From positions 620,001-684,000 of the forward strand of contig JADANN010000434.1 in assembly GCA_018806985.1 (NCBI GenBank): a DNA stretch of 64,000 nucleotides, written 5' to 3'. Positions 61,601-64,000 of this stretch are shown piece by piece (position 1 is the stretch's first letter; each line of letters opens with the position of its first letter). The notes beneath the pieces were generated by a model, which saw only the letters and a program-made list of their open reading frames with translations, did not search any database and was not told where the DNA came from. A program made the position numbers and the translations under genes. Origin of the DNA: Angiostrongylus vasorum. Taxonomy: Eukaryota > Nematoda > Chromadorea > Rhabditida > Metastrongylidae.

Positions 61601-64000
61601 TTGCGATTTCGGCTGCAATTTCAGCTTAACTGTGTTCAATACTGATTTGTGCTCCTCAAATCATTCCTGTTGACGGTTCATTGCAGATGGCACTGATGGA
61701 GTAAAGAACTAGCTGAGAGAAAGGAAAACAAAGGCCTCCGCCGGTGTCGTGAGCCCACAGTGAGGGATGTTGCATGTTCGAAGCCCAACTGAGATTCCGA
61801 ATTTTGATCATATCTCAGCATCCTTGTGGTTATAATTCACGTATTACCCTAGCAAGGAAAAAAACCAACGGGCAGTAAATGAACGTTAAGACATTGTACC
61901 TACATGATGTGACGGTAGGTAACGACCAACTTTGTTTGGTCCAGATGTTCATTCCTTTATTTAAATGATGCAGTTATCTATGGACTTGAGAGAACGACGA
62001 ACGCTTTTATCCTTCTATCGGTTTCTTAATGATGGAGTATAGAAAGTGTCCTCACGAATTGTATGACCTTAACACAACTTCTGGTGGACTTATTTTGTGT
62101 TTCCAGATAAGTTAGTAGCCAGTTAGCGGAAATTTCTAATAGTAGTTTACTCTCAGTATCCTGATGGGGATTTTGGACTAATTTGCTTCAGTGACCTTAA
62201 CTGAGACGAGTCATTTCCGCAAGACAGCTCGACACGTTGAAGCATTCCATTCAGTAATGAGGAGTGATCACCATAAACTCGGTAGGTGGGCATGAATTAA
62301 GCTCACTCGTATCACTGCAATTCTGCTAATGTCAGAGTAACAAGAAAGGGTTTGTTTTACATTTGCACGACCCGTATTCACATATACTGTACGGATTCCA
62401 GCACTTCTCGCATTCGGTTCGTTTCCTCGCATTCATCGTCAACCGAATCATTCAAACTTTTCGCATGTGGGTTCGGCTGCTGCTTGAGAATTGTCTTCTT
62501 CTAGGGTCCTTGGATAGCCGGTGCAGAGCGCTTGTACTTGGTTTGCCGAAAACCAACTGTTCCTAGAAAAGCTTGGTACTAAATTTCCGACAGTGGAGAA
62601 ATGAGAGTTTTGATGACCCCGGTCCGGGATCAAACCATCACCGTGCTCGTGATGAACAGTATCGCTACAACCTGGCTACTTAATCCATAATTAGAGAGAG
62701 TACAAACGAAATTTCCATATTTCCCTATGCTCACTAGGGTCCATTTATTCAGAGCACGCAAAAGGCACGTTTTGTACGAAGTTGTTTTTCTTTACTGTCC
62801 TTTGCAAAATGAAAATCAAGGGTAACTTGCAGAACTCGGACATAGTGTGATTTCTCTTGGTCGTGATTTCCGTGAAAAATATCGAATTTCTTGACCTATG
62901 TGGTTCTGGCGGGGAAGGGGTGCTGTTGGACCTTCGTTTTAGATTGTACCGCTAGACCGGAATCAACCCATTCGCGTTGAGGCAGTAGATAGATGAGATG
63001 GATTGTCAAAGTAATATCGAAAGGACCTATTTAACTTAATGTTGACTAGTCGAAATACTAAATTGTCTGGCTCAGTTTCTTTCTCTTCGAAAAGAAATGC
63101 TGATCTCAGATAAACCGTCATTTCCTTATCCCACCCATATTTATGGACCTGTGGAGTGATCGACTTGGATGCAACGATTTGTACTGACCATACGTGGATA
63201 ACTAGTCTTGCTAGCAACATCGATATCTTTCCAGGACGTGCTGAAAAAATAAAGAACGCGATATGGTGGGAGTAAATTAGAGGAAAGCCAAGTTCATTAA
63301 AAAGCCATGGCACAACAGATCAAAATATGTGACTCTTCGATTACAAAAACCACATCTGTATTTTTCTAGCGCGTTCAATGAACACTGAAGACGATGCAGA
63401 GCAAAAATTGCTCCATGGCATTTACCAACTGTACGAGATTTTCTGTTATAGCTATTTAAGCGTTTAAATACCCTTACGGTTTGACCTCACATGTCTTGCG
63501 GGCACAATAGGCTCTTCTATTCGTTCCGCCTTACAACCACCATCCATAAAGGTGGTCGGGTCAGTGTCTAGATTCGACGTTGGCTTGAAGCTCTATCGTG
63601 TTCTGTCCTCATAGACATATCACATGCTGGATGAGCTCGTTTCCCTAGAATTTTGGGTTAGCCATGTTTCTGAATCTTCTGGACGACAACCGTTTCTATG
63701 TTAGCAGCGATTCTCGTAAACCGTCAACCAATTTATGTGCTTTTCTGTTGTTTTTATTTTTTAACAAGTAACAAATGTGGAGTAAATATAGAGACTGGGT
63801 AATGTGCGTGAGCTGACTCCCATTTTCGTTTCGGTCTTCTAATCCAGGTATAATAATGTTATAGCCATTGCTTGTAGTGAAATTCTGTTACTTAAACCAC
63901 CTGTCTTTCAGGAAGTAACTTTTGGAGATCTCCTTATAACTCAACTCGGAGATACACAAAGTGGGCCAATGAATTACCATGTGAGAAGTTGACGTTACAG
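58647..64000 (+). CDS. B3GNTL1: B3GNTL1-like family 2 glycosyltransferase, 5' part (partial)
   Basis: Probable nucleotide-sugar glycosyltransferase of GT-A fold, similar to animal B3GNTL1, whose acceptor is poorly known. Exons: 58647-58802, 59512-59629, 61133-61282, 63912 to the edge; phase-consistent, 171 codons. Motifs: [54 protein letters not shown], the metal-binding D-x-D in FCDADDIP, and [13 protein letters not shown], matching the human NSTERYTRWINQL stretch. The catalytic C-terminal half lies beyond the window. Introns carry two S1 copies and an S2 inverted pair. A 1-kb T-rich tract ends about 400 bp upstream of the start. Confidence 0.9.
58968..59245 (-). repeat. S1 SINE in B3GNTL1 intron 1
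   Basis: AAAAGGATAAAGCTCTCGCC to CCACTGCGCCACACGGGCC; full length. Confidence 0.92.
60100..60385 (-). repeat. S1 SINE in B3GNTL1 intron 2
   Basis: GACGATAAAGTTGTTGGCAT to ACCACTGCACTACATGCGC; contains a run of eight or nine G and a repeated TCCGACCAC. Confidence 0.9.
61448..61895. repeat. S2 inverted pair in B3GNTL1 intron 3
   Basis: 61448-61640 reverse (CTTACTTACTACCCATTTG, AATGATACTGAGATATGAGC), 61660-61895 plus (CTAGCTGAGAGAAAGG, TTGATCATATCTCAGCATCC). Confidence 0.7.

Overview
The window reads as nuclear DNA of a nematode, most likely a strongylid (hookworm-like) worm. This is inference from short phase-consistent introns with TTTCAG-type acceptors, start codons sitting directly behind an acceptor-like CAG (as in spliced-leader trans-splicing), Penelope-like elements with a GIY-YIG domain, an RTE-type LINE, and dense short interspersed repeats. 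No operon-style bacterial genes, CRISPR array or rRNA is visible. Most short open frames are noise; the real genes had to be assembled exon by exon from splice sites, codon phase and protein family resemblance.

Genes from left to right: a ZW10 homologue on the minus strand (start at 10617, ten exons traced to 1000, continues off the left edge); an unidentified C-terminal exon (11250-11412, minus); an acyl-protein thioesterase LYPLA (18900-22237, minus); a SECISBP2-like L7Ae-domain protein (29060 to about 33705, minus); a complete ten-exon PIGN, GPI ethanolamine phosphate transferase 1 (35347-41145, plus); ARPC5, the p16 subunit of Arp2/3 (43515-46875, minus, one-base frameshift in exon 2); COQ4 of ubiquinone biosynthesis (50716-53211, minus, 231 aa); DNLZ/Zim17, the zinc-finger partner of mitochondrial Hsp70 (about 54988-55902, minus); and the first four exons of a B3GNTL1-like family 2 glycosyltransferase (58647 to beyond the right edge, plus). 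They are ordinary housekeeping genes for kinetochore/Golgi tethering, depalmitoylation, selenoprotein or RNA binding, GPI anchors, actin, coenzyme Q, mitochondrial import and glycosylation. COQ4 and DNLZ are neighbouring same-strand mitochondrial genes.

The rest is mobile and repetitive DNA. Three interspersed families recur: S1 (about 280 bp, tRNA-derived SINE, one copy with a perfect 7-bp acceptor stem), S2 (a second tRNA-like family, often in head-to-head inverted pairs), and S3 (about 400 bp, no tRNA head). There are two clear Penelope-like elements (4018-6719 and 13020-14690) whose left end is an inverted copy of their own 3' end, a palindromic remnant of a similar element with an S1 inside it in a COQ4 intron, an RTE LINE 3' end (49536-50280) plus two LINE tails, a large fold-back element (33866-34905) with an S1 in one arm, and an inverted pair of transketolase fragments (12270-13000). 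Low-complexity tracts include about 1 kb of TTTAT-rich DNA (57255-58240).

I did not find a convincing new biological system. The most useful anomalies are the ARPC5 frameshift, the DNLZ splice-phase mismatch, the transketolase palindrome, the shared inverted-3'-end layout of the Penelope-like elements, and the SECISBP2-like gene.
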